Assembly: GCA_002633005.1 (NCBI GenBank)
Contig: NMRA01000004.1
Coordinates: 941,066 to 1,005,065 of the forward strand
Direction: 5' to 3'
From: Phoronis australis
Lineage: Eukaryota > Phoronida > Phoronidae
Length of the DNA stretch: 64,000 nucleotides
The notes below the pieces were generated by a model that saw only the letters and a program-made list of their open reading frames with translations, was not told the DNA's origin and searched no databases. The position numbers and the translations under genes were made by a program. Below are positions 52,185-64,000 of this stretch, in pieces. The first letter of the stretch is position 1. Each line of letters begins with the position of its first letter.

Positions 52185-52264
52185 ACAACTGGGAATCGAA
52201 CCACAGATCTCTATGTTGCCGCGGTATAGTGCTCTTACCACTGAGGTACTGAAGATCTGTAAAA
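52185..52264 (-). repeat. tRNA-like sequence with near-consensus A and B boxes
   Basis: On the minus strand TACCTCAGTGGTAAGAGC matches an A-box and D-arm, and GTGGTTCGATTCCCA contains a perfect B-box (GGTTCGATTCC) about 35 bp later. The acceptor stem does not pair and the anticodon arm would need an 11-base loop, so it is more likely a tRNA-derived SINE head or tRNA pseudogene than a functional tRNA. It lies about 370 bp downstream of the ACE-like stop codon. Confidence 0.6.
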
Positions 52265-52628
52265 TATTACTATTCGCAGTCAACTGTTATCACTAAAACA
52301 CAATTTGGCCGAAAAACCGATCATGTCCTATTAACGCGAAAATGATCGTGTTTGTACCGACGTATAAGTTGTGGAGAGAAACAACGCCCGGTATGGCCAC
52401 GAATCACACCTAACTAGATCTTGGTTATATGTATGCGAAAAATCCTGACACTCAATGTTTCCAAAAAGAAAGATGCCACGCAGCAGACGTTTGGCGGGAT
52501 AATTTGTAAGACACAGCAGGACTCAAAATGGCGGTTATTGTTACGACAACTGTTCTTATTCTTTGTTAAACTATTAGGTTCTGCACCGTTTGAAAGTTAA
52601 CAAACGAGCAATTTTGCATTGAGACGTT

Positions 52629-55600
52629 TTAAGTTGTACAAAAGTAGACGATGCAGAAGGCCAACAGAGACGTGAGAGAGAAAAGCGAGGACAACCCCGA
52701 AGCCGAGTTAATATACGGGAACGAGGGGCACGCGTCTTCCCATCCGATAGTTTCACCTTTGTTCTGTTCCTTCAGCCAATCAATAAGGGGTTTGAAGTAG
52801 TCAATTATTGCGGTCGCGTCCAGGTCTTTTCCCCCCGTGATCTTTTCCAGCGCAACGGGCCAGTCTTCGGACGATCCTAGCTTCAGCATGTCTCTGTAAG
52901 AACACATGGAATTTGCGTCATTGCCATACTATGCAGGCAGAAATTGTCACAACAGTTTTTGCGTGTGACCATTTGGACCTGCTGTGCCGAACTACATTGT
53001 CACAGTTTTGAAGATGTGACAATTTGGGACATTGTGACAATTTTAGACCAACACGGCGCACCGAGATTGCTCGACTCGAACCACAGGACGCATAAAATTA
53101 AATCACAATCACGCTGCTTTGGTGTGTCTTAAAACAGCAACCGAACAAACCTATTGTCAGCCATCACAACAACGTTGTCAGGGCCGGGGTCAAGCATATT
53201 TCGACAATACAAAGATTTCCAACTGCGTATTTATGTGCTTCGTTTGTAGTTAGCTGTTTAGTCCAACCCATAGGTCATCTAAATTCGCCCACAGATTTGA
53301 GACCTGCCGTATATATGGAAAATATCACCAACAGCTTCATGTAATCGAGTGCGTTTATTGATCCAACCTAAAACGTGTAACAGCATATTAATGACCGAGT
53401 TTGGTCTGGCTGATTTTATCGGAAAGCTATTTCATTGCTTCACAAATTAGTAAATTAAATGATTTTGTGCAGAACTCGTTCGTAATTTCATCACTTTTAT
53501 TTCGAATTCCGCGGTAAACTGGCAATTTCATTTTTTTATTTGGCTGCTTTCCCAGATAATTTGGACAGGCGGTTTAAACATGACTGTTAGATCCTAAGCA
53601 GGCGACGCCGACTGAACCAGATAAACACCATTTAAAGACCGAAAACCACTAGGCAAAATGCATATGCGTGCAAATTCATTCTTATTGCAGCACAAATAAA
53701 TGAGAATACGTGTACGTTAAATGCGAATATTTAGCCTAGAAAGCGAACCATTATATCCAGGCTTCTAACTATAAAACAATGACTTACTTAAGGAAAACGT
53801 AATATTGAGAAAAAAAGTAAATAAAACAAAATAAAAGAACAAAATCATATGGTAATAAAGGAGAACGTGTTAACAAGAGAATAATATGAAAAAATATTAA
53901 ACAAAATAAAAAGCTCAGTGTAGAAATTAAGGCAGTTCCCTATTATGACACATTAAAATAAAATCACTAACATTTCTAAGTAACTGAGCATTACAGTCGT
54001 GATTTAAATTATGACAACCATACATAACAGAAAACTATTTTTTCATGCTATTTCTAAGATTTTGAAAATCTGATGGTTGGATTGCAGGTTGCAAAACAGC
54101 TGTTCACGTTCACCTTTATAGACGGGTCATGAGACCAAATTGTGAGCATCACTATTAATTGCACCACAGGTACACTTATGAACAACTGGCAAAGTTAAAG
54201 TAGAACATCTTTGAATTGAGGTACAACCCGACCGCAATTGGTTAACGAGAATTTCTTTTTTTCACGCAATAAACATAATGGAGTAGTAGGAAGAGGTGTG
54301 ACACTATCACGTTTAAGAAATGATTTAGTGCAGTTTTTTAAGCTTGGCATGGAGTGGGCTACATTAAGTTCCATTGGAAAACTACACGTATTCCGGCAAC
54401 AGATGAGTTTTCCTTAATGACTTTACACGTCATTAACGCAAAGTGGATCAGCACAAAAGTCTGCACGAAGACAGTCTGCCCATGTTCGGATTAACCACGC
54501 CAAACGTCTAAAACACTTCACAGTTCACAACCACATTTTTTCAAGGTTCGAGTTGGCAAACCCACTGCCGGTCGCCACCAACCATTCAGCCCCTGATCGC
54601 TACACCCCTACCTCCGTCATCGACAATCCCATTAATCATACCAGGAGCACTTAATGCTATTGTTTTTAGTTTGTTTCCAGAATTATTACCCGAGTAGCTT
54701 TCCAGCATCTGTTGACCGATAGATGTCGCATTTGTGTAAAGCCTCTGTCTGACCGGCTGCCTTACACAGAGCCCGATGGAACTGGAACTGCAGTACGTAG
54801 CTCACGAAGTACCTGGTAACACAATGCGTAATCAATAGAACTTGCAATATTACAAAGTGCTTTAGAAATGTCTGGTTCCATCTGCAACACATTAATACCA
54901 TTTTCCAGTATAAACACTGTGGCGATTCGGCGCAATTGCAGGTGTAGGCCTGAAAACGACATTAAAATGAGAGACACATCATGCTGTGCTGATTTTTTAC
55001 CCAAAACTGCTTCTGTCATCTACTATTGCAAATTAGTACTTCCTTGAAAAGAGGAAAGCTGTGTTCAGCTAAAACCTTGTCTTGACTGTGTCACAAAATG
55101 AACTCGATGTTTGAAGACACGCAGCGCCCTCCCGGCTCATTCATTAACTGGCTCGAAGCGTTAGTGGCGATTTTATAAGCAATTTTTGAACTTGAATAAC
55201 GTAGAAAATATATATCTGAAACTAAATAAGGCGATCCAGATCCTCCCAAGGATACTATTGTTTCAAGAAATGAAGAATATAAATCGGTAAATAAAACAAC
55301 AAGAATGGATCAACTGAAATTTGAAATTTTCGGATGTAACAACTTCCTTTATCAACAAAAACAGAAATAAAGTAAAATCAAACACAAAATGACAATTGAC
55401 ATATAAGATATGGTGTAATGAAAATGATACATTTTTGCGTAAAAAATTCAATGACATATTTTAAGAAGTTTTTATGTTCAATCCATGAGGTTCTATTGTA
55501 TTCAGTTTGTCTATCCAATATTGTTCTCTTTTAAGTCTGTGAGGGGTACTGGGGTGTTGGAGTTTTTCTATTATTTGTACAGAAAGATCTTGAATATTAT

Positions 55601-58600
55601 GGTTTTTGGAATTGAAATGATTACCTATAGTATCAGAAATGTTTTTATGTATTATGTTAAATCTATGATTACGAAACCGAGTTTGTAGATTATGTTGAGT
55701 TTGTCCTACGTATTGGATAGAACATTTTTTACAAGTTATAAGGTAAATAATATTGTTGGTGGTGCAATCAGAATAATGTTTTATTTCAAAGTTTTCATTG
55801 GTTTGGGAAGACTGGAAAAANNNNNNNNNNNNNNNNNNNNNNNNNNNNNNNNNNNNNNNNNNNNNNNNNNNNNNNNNNNNNNNNNNNNNNNNNNNNNNNN
55901 NNNNNNNNNNNNNNNNNNNNNNNNNNNNNNNNNNNNNNNNNNNNNNNNNNNNNNNNNNNNNNNNNNNNNNNNNNNNNNNNNNNNNNNNNNNNNNNNNNNN
56001 NNNNNNNNNNNNNNNNNNNNNNNNNNNNNNNNNNNNNNNNNNNNNNNNNNNNNNNNNNNNNNNNNNNNNNNNNNNNNNNNNNNNNNNNNNNNNNNNNNNN
56101 NNNNNNNNNNNNNNNNNNNNNNNNNNNNNNNNNNNNNNNNNNNNNNNNNNNNNNNNNNNNNNNNNNNNNNNNNNNNNNNNNNNNNNNNNNNNNNNNNNNN
56201 NAAAACCATAATATTCAAGATCTTTCTGTACAAATAATAGAAAAACTCCAACACCCCAGTACCCCTCACAGACTTAAAAGAGAACAATATTGGATAGACA
56301 AACTGAATACAATAGAACCTCATGGGTTGAACATAAAAACTTCTTAAAATATGTTATTGAATTTTTTACGCAAAAATGTATCATTTTCATTACACCATAT
56401 CTTATATGTCAATTGTCATTTTGTGTTTGATTTTACTTTATTTCTGTTTTTGTTGATAAAGGAAGTTGTTACATCCGAAAATTTCAAATTTCAGTTGATC
56501 CATTCTTGTTGTTTTATTTACCGATTTATGAACTTGAATCAAATTTTTGAGAATTGCAGAAGGTCTACAGAACATTATTTCCTTTAAAAATAAACGTGTT
56601 AAGACATAGAAGGATTAATATCAGACAACAGTCAAAATCCGGGTTTTCATCCTTTTTAAATAGTAAAACACTCGCCTGAGGTACATGGTGCACTGTTTAA
56701 TTAAACAGAGTTTGGGAGCACTTACAACCAGTTGTAAGTTTTGATAAAACTATCCAGTTAGACCACCGCATAAAAAGTCGTGAAGTTACGACATTATCGT
56801 GAAATTATGCTCCAGGTCAATATTGTGAACTCAAGTGAGACTAACACCGTCTGTTTTCACTAAGCCATTTCTGACTTCGTTTAGGAACGTCCTTTGTAGG
56901 TTTTTACTCCAAACTGGAAGGCAATGAGACGCCGCACTTAGATTTAGCTCGGCGATGTCATGCGGCTTTAATTCCGGTAATACATGTAATGGCGCCAAAG
57001 CCTTGTCGTACCTGATATATGGAGTGTTCGCAGGAATGTGGTATTTTGCACCTGGATCAAAATCTGCTTCGCTCCTCTTCACAGGTGGTGCTAGACCTTG
57101 GTATTTACACCTGTACGTGATAAATACTTAATGTTAGATTCCATCAGCCGAAAAAATATATTTTCGGGATGCCGTTGTTCATGTCAATCAAATGTCTTTA
57201 AAACATTTGCCCTACAGATTTTTAAAAAACTAACACTGTGATTATTTTTCTAAAAATCCCGATGAAAGATTAGCACTCAAATATACTGACAACTCGCTGG
57301 TCCTTTGTGTTGGTATTTAAAACTAAAATTTTTCGTCTAACGAAATACACAGGGGTCATGTACGTTGAACAATCAAGTCAAAATCAAACTTATGAATTCC
57401 CGGACATAACGTTAGGCCCTGCGCAGACGGACAGCTACGAGTTTAACTGGCTCACCGGTCGTTAGCTCAAGTCATGACAAGAAATTGGAGTGCGACCACA
57501 AATGAATAAACTAGCGCTAGTTCTCTCACTTGTTCACGTCTTCACAGTGAGCTATCGGCTCATTCAACATTCATTCGAGGCAGTCAGATGAGCTCGTAGC
57601 ACACCGTCTACGCAAGCACTCAAAGGCGTTAAGCAATGACAACATTCCATTCACGAAGACGTGTAATCCATAGAGCAAGTTCCTTACGAGGAAAGGGAGT
57701 TCAATAAAGTCTTTGCAAGACATCGTCAAGGATTACAAACGAAGCACGTGATCACACTAGTTTCACTCGCGAGTATCTTGCGTCCACGGAACGCATCCCA
57801 GGATTGGCCTTTAAGAAGTATTTCAGTTAGCATATACCCAGCCTTGCCTGGCAAAGGTTTACTAACAACATACAATAAGTGTAATCAATGAGCTACCAAA
57901 CTTGTTTACATGTAAATCTCTTTACATTCCATTGAATACCTGCAAAATAAGACCGACAATTTCATGCATTTTGACAAATCACTAGCTTAACGTCAACACA
58001 TTCGTTCTGCCTGGAAATGTTTGTTTCACCAATCTTGAGTTGCTTTTAAACATAGGTATTGCATTTCAAAACCAGTGATGATACATGCTTGGGGCGAAAA
58101 CAGAGCCATTACTCTACAATCGGAAAGTTATTCCATCGATAACTGACGGCCTGCACTCAAGCCTACTCGGAGGATATTCTCATCAAGCGCGGATACGGTG
58201 TCATTGTTGTTATATTTAAGGATGCCACGATGGGTTAAAAATGGCCAACTTAAAAGTAAGACCCCATAGAAAACAAGAAGCCGTCAGCAACTTGCCTTAC
58301 TCCACAACTCGATTTTTGTGACGTAGACGCAAAATTGAGACAGTAGAGCTGGACTGCAGCCACAGTCAGTTTGCACTACTCCATTCGGCCTATGCTGGGT
58401 TTGGCGACAGTTTTTTGGGGTTGCATTGGAAGTTGTATTATTGAATTTGAATTGTTCGTGTTTGTGAACAGAATGGTAAAGAGGAAAGTCCATTTATTCA
58501 ATTGTGCATTTTCTTTTCTTCAAAATGGCGGCCTCCTGCAGCATTTGACTAGTGATGTTTACCGACTGATGAGTCTTTCAAAAAGTCCTAAAACAATCCA

Positions 58601-61600
58601 AGGTTGTAAAATCGTTTGCATGGCACACCTTTATAGCCAATTTATGTAATTTTAAGAGAATTTGACTTGAGAACTTATTGTAGGCTTATGCTGTGCATCA
58701 GTAGGGATGTGGTGATTATTGGCTCAAAAATGACAGTTTGCATTTTGAACATATTTTTGGAGCCTCGCTTTCTTTACTGGGTAAATGGACTAAAATAAGC
58801 AACAGCATTAACTTTCTGTGATCATAGGCAGTGTTTTGATGTTTGCTCGATTCATATCTGTCAACAGAGTGGGATATCTGTAAGGTAGAGCTTCCCAGGC
58901 AAAATTGACCGCGAACTCTGCAGTAGCCTGGCTGCCTCCTACGTGAAATGAGATGTCCCGATGTAATAATTATGTTACCGAAAAAGCAGTCAGTTTAACT
59001 TTAATAAAGGTGTTCGGACAAGGGACAATCATAAGGGGCATCTCGTATTGCTACGCTGCGGGAATACAAAAGCCGTACGAGAGGGGGAACGCCTCGACTC
59101 TCTAGATCACCTCATCTGCACTGTATAATTAATTACCTTAGGTCCCACCACTTTTCATTGTACTTGGTGTCGGGTGTCTCTCCACTGAAAACACTCCATC
59201 GCCACTGATCCATGAGATAACCAAATGGTATGAATGCGATTTTGTCCAGAGCCATGCTTAGAAGAAAGTTTAGGTCACTCTCTGAAGAAAAGAGTTTCTT
59301 ATCATTTAACCAAAACCACAATAACTGGAATAAAGATTCGACTCTTGTTACATATTTGGAAAAATGTAACTTGATATCGGTTTCACCACTTTACATAAGT
59401 TAGATACTTAAATAAATAATATGCAAACTTATTACATCAAGCAGGCTTCCGAATCTTGATAAAGGCCCACGGCACCTAGGCCCATGGATGTACCTTGGAT
59501 CCATATTTAAAATCCGTAAAGTTTGCAGGGATTCTCAAGATGAACGTTTAACAAGACCAGGGAGTGAAAAACAGGTGGCAGATGTATGAGAAACAGGCCA
59601 TAATAATTAGTTATTTCACACTGTTTTTAAATTTTCTTCCCAATAAACTTATCTTCCGCACGGTACCATAGACTAGGTATATGGGATATTATTCCCCGTC
59701 GATTTCATTCATAGTTTACGGAAAATGTTCGAGTGACTGGAACGTTTTCCCGCGAACTATGCCAGGTCCGAATATACGAAATGGGGATCAGAAACTACTC
59801 GTAAGTTACATGTATAATCCACTGACGAGTCATTTATGCACCTGAAGCAATAAGGCGGCTAAACTCCCGAAAGTGAAGTGGTGCCCTGATCAAACGCTAG
59901 ACGGAGCACGAATACAAAAACATACATTTTTGCAGATAACAGCACGCAGTCCCTACCTTACAACACAACATTAAGTTATACTTTCAGTGAAAAATCAACA
60001 ACAAATATACAGTCCAAGACTTATTAGAAGTACCATACCCCTGTCATCTTCCACGTTGTCCAATAAACCAATTTCTTTCAAATGTTTTGGGGTGGCAACC
60101 GACAGCGCCAACACGTCTCCGACTGCTTCATGAAATCCTGTGAACAGCATACACCTAATTAAGCTTACAATTTGACCAATTGAAAGTGGGACCAAACGTC
60201 ATATCAAATTGGTTTCCAGGTAACGTTTTTTAAACCATCGACAGCAAGTCTCTGATTTGCACAGAAGATATTGCCTTTCATACGTTTTCAAAAAATTTCC
60301 ACTTGAATGTATAATGATATAATGATACGCATGTCGTACAATTGTTTAACAGTACACGTCGTACGGAATAAATGTATCGACATAAAAACTTTGATGGAGT
60401 AAGAAATTAAACTAGGAGTTATCACAGTTACATTAACTGTTTCACTTTCAAAACAAAAGACGCCAGGAAGAAAAAGATGAAGCACAAAACGATTAACATA
60501 ACATTGCCAAATCCGCGTGCTACAGATATCTGGACAGGCACATGTAAAGCGGTAAGTGGGGGGGAGAGACGGGAAGACGCCGTGAATAGAACAATACAGC
60601 CATACGGTGCAGGAACATGCGGTTGTGTGAAGACATCAATCTAGTGAAAAGAAAAGGCTGGAATAGGAATACATTAAATTTTAGAGATTCTCCCCATTTA
60701 GTAATTATCACGATAGAAAATTCATAAAAAGTACCACAAGACAAACTACTTCCAACATGACATCGCTTGAAAATAGATTTTTGATGAAAAAAATTTAAGG
60801 TCGACAGGAAGTGTAATTGAACTTTTTGAACAGGGACAATATGACACAAGAGACTTAAATAGCGAAATAAAACAAATGCATAGGCGTTTGCGCATTTGAC
60901 TGCGTGCGCATGTTCTCAGCAGTCGCCGTTTTGTCAACAGGCACTGAAAGTTTATGCCCAGATCTTTAAGAAACAAGGCCGGCATTATAATCCTGGCTCG
61001 ATTTTTTTCAAAATAGGTAGAATTTTGTTATTTTTTGACTCAGCACATTTTGGCAGTGACATTTGATAGCCACTAAACTTGACTTTGTATGAACTAAATC
61101 GACACTGTTAGACCAGTGGTTGGCAAAGTGTTTTGATTTTTAGACCGCCTAGTGAACTCTTTTGTCTGCCGTCGAGCCCCTGTGACCAGTTACAGTAAGA
61201 ACAACAAAGTCTACTTAACATACAACTTTTTCAACAATAAGTTAGCGAGAAGGATGCCCCCTAGTGGCCACTACAACACATTAATATTTGGCTGATTATT
61301 AGTTAGGTTCATTAAGTCTCAAATCACCACGCTCCTCTGGGTTTACTTGGTTTAGTCAAATAGTATTGGAGTGACCAAATCCTACTTCCACCGTGTAGGA
61401 CCTGGGAAACGTGATCAGAAATGGCTTGACTACAGCAGAAATCTTGGGATACTTGCTCGTACTATTTACACTGGTCATGTAGTCTGCAAAACTGTGATTT
61501 CGTCACCAGGTGAACACACATAAACACTATATCAACACGTTCTTCCTATAGGTCAGGTTCAATCTTTGTGCTTTCTATTCCTATCATTCATCGACCCCCC

Positions 61601-63016
61601 CCCCNCCCCCCCCCCCTGAAATGTCACCGACCACCAAACGAACCCCCTGGTTATTGTCGACCCTCAAGGATCTTAACGACCCTGGGGGTCCATAGAGACA
61701 CCCTTAACGACCACTACTGTATGTTAGACAAGCCCAAAGTTCTACCTGCTGAAAACGAAGTAAACGATATCCTTAATGCTCTAACAACGGACCAACATTA
61801 GTGTGTTACGTGTAAAGTAACCGACATCGTAGAGCTGCATGGAGAAACTTATCTTCTTCATGGTTGATAGTTTCCAAAAATTTAATACATTTCATCCAAC
61901 GCGCACAAGAAGTTGTTGAGGCCTCAAAAGAGCAATTCCTCTTGTGACATAAAATAAAGTGTCTGCCTAAAATCTTTGTGGTACCATCGACAGTAAAAAC
62001 ATCAGTATGCATGAACGACGTAATGCATCTACCACCAGATGCCGCAACGAGTGTCAAAATGGTTGAATTGTAATTGTTTCAGTTATTCAAATTCCATACC
62101 TACAAGATCATTTCTTACATTTTGAATAACAAAATATGATGGCCGTAGGGACTTAGAACTATAGACGGAGCTCATAAAAACGAAACTCTGTAAAATTTAT
62201 TCAGGAAGGTTAAATTAAAAGCTTTTCAACATTCTTCAATTGACATGCACTAACACTCGTCACAACCACGACATTCAACTGCAGTGCATGCGTGACTTAA
62301 GATAAATCTCAAGCTTTGTTCGGTGTTATTGTAGTCTTACAAAAAGAGTAACGACGGTAATCGAATGTTATTGATACAATTATGCCAATTCGTGACACTC
62401 ATGTCTAACGGTATTTGTAACTATGGCTTCAATTCCGACATCCCGGATTCAACTCTCCTATTTTCGGAGACAGAAAAACTTATTGTGTAACCGATCTATT
62501 TTGCGAACGTTAGGACCGCTTACACAATTTTGAGCTGAGTAAGGGTAAGGTGGAGATTTATCATGCCTCACTCAGCTTTTCAAATTTGATAATGTCTTAA
62601 CTGCAACTGAGTCACTCTACAACAGTAGGTCTAACACTGTAGGCCTATTGGTATCAGAATGACAGGTGGTACACTAATCTTAATGTAGTGACTACAATGG
62701 CAACGGTGCACAACCGTGGAGCAAGTGTCCTACTCCAGTCACACAACCGTGTGGGTTAATGCCGTAGAATCACTGAAGGCATTGTCTCCGGGAGCTTAGT
62801 AGCTTTACTTGCAGATTATAGGTGTGGTGCCTCACTGCGTGTGTGCTAAAATGACATGCCATCTCTCGGTAAAAGCTGACACTACAGTTACCTGCGTTAG
62901 CACCATCTCGAAACACAACCGGAAGGTGTTTGTACTGCAGGAAGTATTGTATGTGACCCATCTCGTGATGTGATATGACAAAAAACTCCATGGTGATGTC
63001 CGAGCACTGCTGAATT
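52629..63016 (-). CDS. Angiotensin-converting enzyme-like M2 metallopeptidase, C-terminal half
   Basis: Seven exons join in phase on the minus strand: 62892-63016 (5' edge uncertain), 60039-60137, 59137-59281, 57012-57110, 54690-54812 and 52629-52893, with an alternative upstream exon ending at 63964. The first carries the zinc motif [17 protein letters not shown]. The third ligand is the glutamate of GFHEAVGD at the start of the next exon, 28 residues after the first histidine as in human ACE. Further matches are [39 protein letters not shown] (with the Lys, His, Tyr, Arg and Tyr that bind the substrate C-terminus and chloride), and ALCKAAG...LHKCDIYRS with its paired cysteines. The protein ends [14 protein letters not shown], then a short linker and hydrophobic tail. 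Family role: dipeptidyl carboxypeptidase on the cell surface or secreted. The N-terminal half lies right of the window. Whether the whole protein has one or two catalytic domains cannot be seen. Confidence 0.93.
55279..55820 (-). mobile_element. Penelope-like retroelement, 3' end with GIY-YIG endonuclease (left copy)
   Basis: On the minus strand, 118 codons are open from the N gap (about 55817) to TAA at 55463-55461. They show a GIY-YIG-type nuclease: [20 protein letters not shown], then LQTRFRNHR, and a C-terminal [20 protein letters not shown]. The cysteine pairs before and inside the first motif are typical of animal Penelope-like elements, where this domain follows the reverse transcriptase. 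The 3' flank to about 55279 is shared with the opposite copy. The reverse transcriptase part is not visible and would fall in the gap. The element lies in an ACE-like intron. Confidence 0.85.
55821..56201. other. Assembly gap of 381 N
   Basis: An unbroken run of N lies between the two inverted arms of the Penelope-like pair. A palindromic arrangement is a common cause of assembly failure, and the real gap length may differ. Any apparent reading frame across it has no meaning. Confidence 0.99.
56202..56527 (+). mobile_element. Penelope-like retroelement, 3' end (right copy, inverted)
   Basis: From 56204 the plus strand reads the last 47 codons of the same element ([16 protein letters not shown] near the end) to TAA at 56345-56347. 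A 3' flank follows, matching the left copy to about 56527. Identity to the left arm is very high: I see only a few single-base differences, for example G for A in CATGGGTTGAAC. The two copies point away from each other, with their 5' parts in the gap. Confidence 0.85.
61594..61617. repeat. Poly-C tract with an N
   Basis: A run of about 22 C interrupted by one undetermined base. The true length is uncertain. A similar poly-C/N tract is at 46341-46353. Confidence 0.9.
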
Positions 63017-63239
63017 CTACCATCAGAACATTTCATAAACATTTGTAAGTCCTTTTAGCGGGGAAGGCCTAATCAGTGACTTGTAACAAGCATCATGACA
63101 ACGTGGTACTCATGACTTACACGACTTTCTGTCTGAATTTCTGCACTCGGATATTTCCGCCGGTTCAGCACAGCCAACCAGCTAAGACATCTGATTGTCT
63201 TACAAGCCGGAAGTCATTATCGAGAATCAACCAGCCTCC

Positions 63240-63370
63240 CGTTCAGTAACGCTAGGACCTCGCTAAAAAGCGAGATTACGTGAGATATTGCCGTGTTATT
63301 TAAATGAAAACACGTGACTTTGACTAGGTTTTAGCTAGGTCCTAGCGTAGGTCCTAGCGTCTACTGAACG
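63240..63370. mobile_element. MITE-like inverted repeat, about 130 bp
   Basis: The left end CGTTCAGTAACGCTAGGACC and right end GGTCCTAGCGTCTACTGAAC(G) form an imperfect terminal inverted repeat of about 22 bp. The subunit TAGGTCCTAGCG occurs twice at the right end. The core is short and non-coding. It lies between the two alternative ACE-like zinc-site exons. Confidence 0.75.
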
Positions 63371-63963
63371 CACGCCAGATGTCTCTGCCAGTGCACCGGG
63401 ATCGAACTGGCGCAGTAAATCAAGTGACATTGAAGATCATTATGAAGGAGCAGTACCTGTCTATACAGCCAGATGGCAGCAGTAGTCATCGGCTCCACGT
63501 GACTGGTCTATTTGGGTTTGCGATTGTGTCTCATTTCTGGGTGTAAACAGTGATGGAAACACAGACGCCTTAAAGGTGAGATACTATAAAATTAAAAATA
63601 CACACGGAATTGTTCTCGACACCTCGCCAACGGTTAAGTATATTAATTTGGAAAGTAAATAAACATTAGCCGATGCATGTCGAACCGCTGTTTCTTTGTC
63701 TTAGTTAGAAACTACAACATTGAATGTAGACAAAATATTTGACATGCGTCATGCCTGGTACATCAGAAGTTACGAAGTGTGTTTATTTGGAAACGAAAGT
63801 GAAAACTGCCAAGCAATGCAAAGAAAGTCTGTAGATAGTTAATTAATTTTCGTTACCAAAAGCCGGTCAACAAAATCAACTAACAACACGATGGACAACA
63901 ATAGACGAACGACTAAAAGGATGCCTCGCATACGGTTTGGGATCCTTAAAAAGATGGGTTTAC

Positions 63964-64000
63964 CTGGATTAGCTCCACCCCTCAGTTGAGGGGGCAGGTG
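63964..64000 (-). CDS. Second, alternative zinc-site exon of the ACE-like gene (partial)
   Basis: The last 37 bases of the window on the minus strand read HLPPQLRGGANP plus one base, then a consensus donor GTAAAC (GT at 63963-63962). This aligns with [13 protein letters not shown] at the end of the exon at 62892-63016 and with the same place in human ACE (LRRGANPG). Both exons end after the first base of a glycine codon, so both can splice to the GFHEAVGD exon at 60137. The zinc motif itself would lie just outside the window. I see no other ACE exon between the two copies, which suggests exon duplication rather than two complete catalytic domains. Confidence 0.75.

Noticed and set aside
52185-52264. 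Functional tRNA gene
   Set aside because: A and B boxes are good, but the acceptor stem does not pair and the anticodon arm is abnormal; annotated as tRNA-like repeat instead.
55692-56323. Long open frames on both strands across 55.7-56.3 kb
   Set aside because: They exist only because the N run carries no stop codons. The real coding content is the two Penelope-like fragments.

Overview
The window reads as eukaryotic nuclear DNA from an animal, probably an invertebrate deuterostome such as a cephalochordate. That placement is inference. The sequence shows short exons (about 70-370 bp) with consensus GT/AG junctions spread over kilobase introns, minisatellites in many introns, foldback and terminal-inverted-repeat elements, tRNA-like repeats and a Penelope-like retroelement. 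There are no operons, Shine-Dalgarno sites or prokaryotic gene spacing, and almost all long open frames are chance frames in introns or repeats. One 381-base run of N (55821-56201) and several single N bases mark assembly uncertainty.

Four conserved genes could be rebuilt exon by exon from splice signals and reading phase. (1) Minus strand, 644-9574: ZC3H15/DFRP1, a two-CCCH-finger partner of the GTPase DRG1. Ten exons are present and the 3' end runs off the left edge. (2) Plus strand, 19728-26350: TSFM, mitochondrial elongation factor Ts. Five exons are present; the first exon was not found. (3) Minus strand, 33253-41482, with a candidate extra 5' exon at 45596-45637: GUK1, guanylate kinase. 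(4) Minus strand, 52629-63016 and beyond the right edge: the C-terminal half of an angiotensin-converting-enzyme-like M2 metallopeptidase, with the zinc motif, chloride/substrate residues and a hydrophobic C-terminus. ZC3H15 and TSFM are head to head, TSFM and GUK1 tail to tail, GUK1 and ACE in tandem. ZC3H15 and TSFM both serve translation and GUK1 serves nucleotide supply, but nothing shows functional linkage.

Layout: 1-9.6 kb ZC3H15 with four minisatellites, a CA repeat and an inverted-repeat element in its introns; 9.6-12.7 kb foldback and tRNA-like repeats; 12.7-19.8 kb two near-identical 2.1-kb blocks, each with TSFM intron-1 sequence and the start of exon 2, separated by a 2.8-kb terminal-inverted-repeat element packed with TTACGC-type palindromes; 19.7-26.4 kb TSFM; 26.4-33.2 kb no recognised gene; 33.2-45.6 kb GUK1; 45.9-52.5 kb no recognised gene; 52.6-64 kb ACE-like gene with a head-to-head Penelope-like pair around the N gap in one intron.

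The observations most worth a second look are: two consecutive ACE exons coding the same zinc-site segment with the same splice phase (a mutually exclusive exon candidate); a tail on that ACE resembling a GPI-anchor signal; a GUK1 5' exon that would add a mitochondrial-type leader; eight tandem perfect GTAAGT motifs in TSFM; and the TSFM duplication, which may be two haplotypes joined in the assembly.
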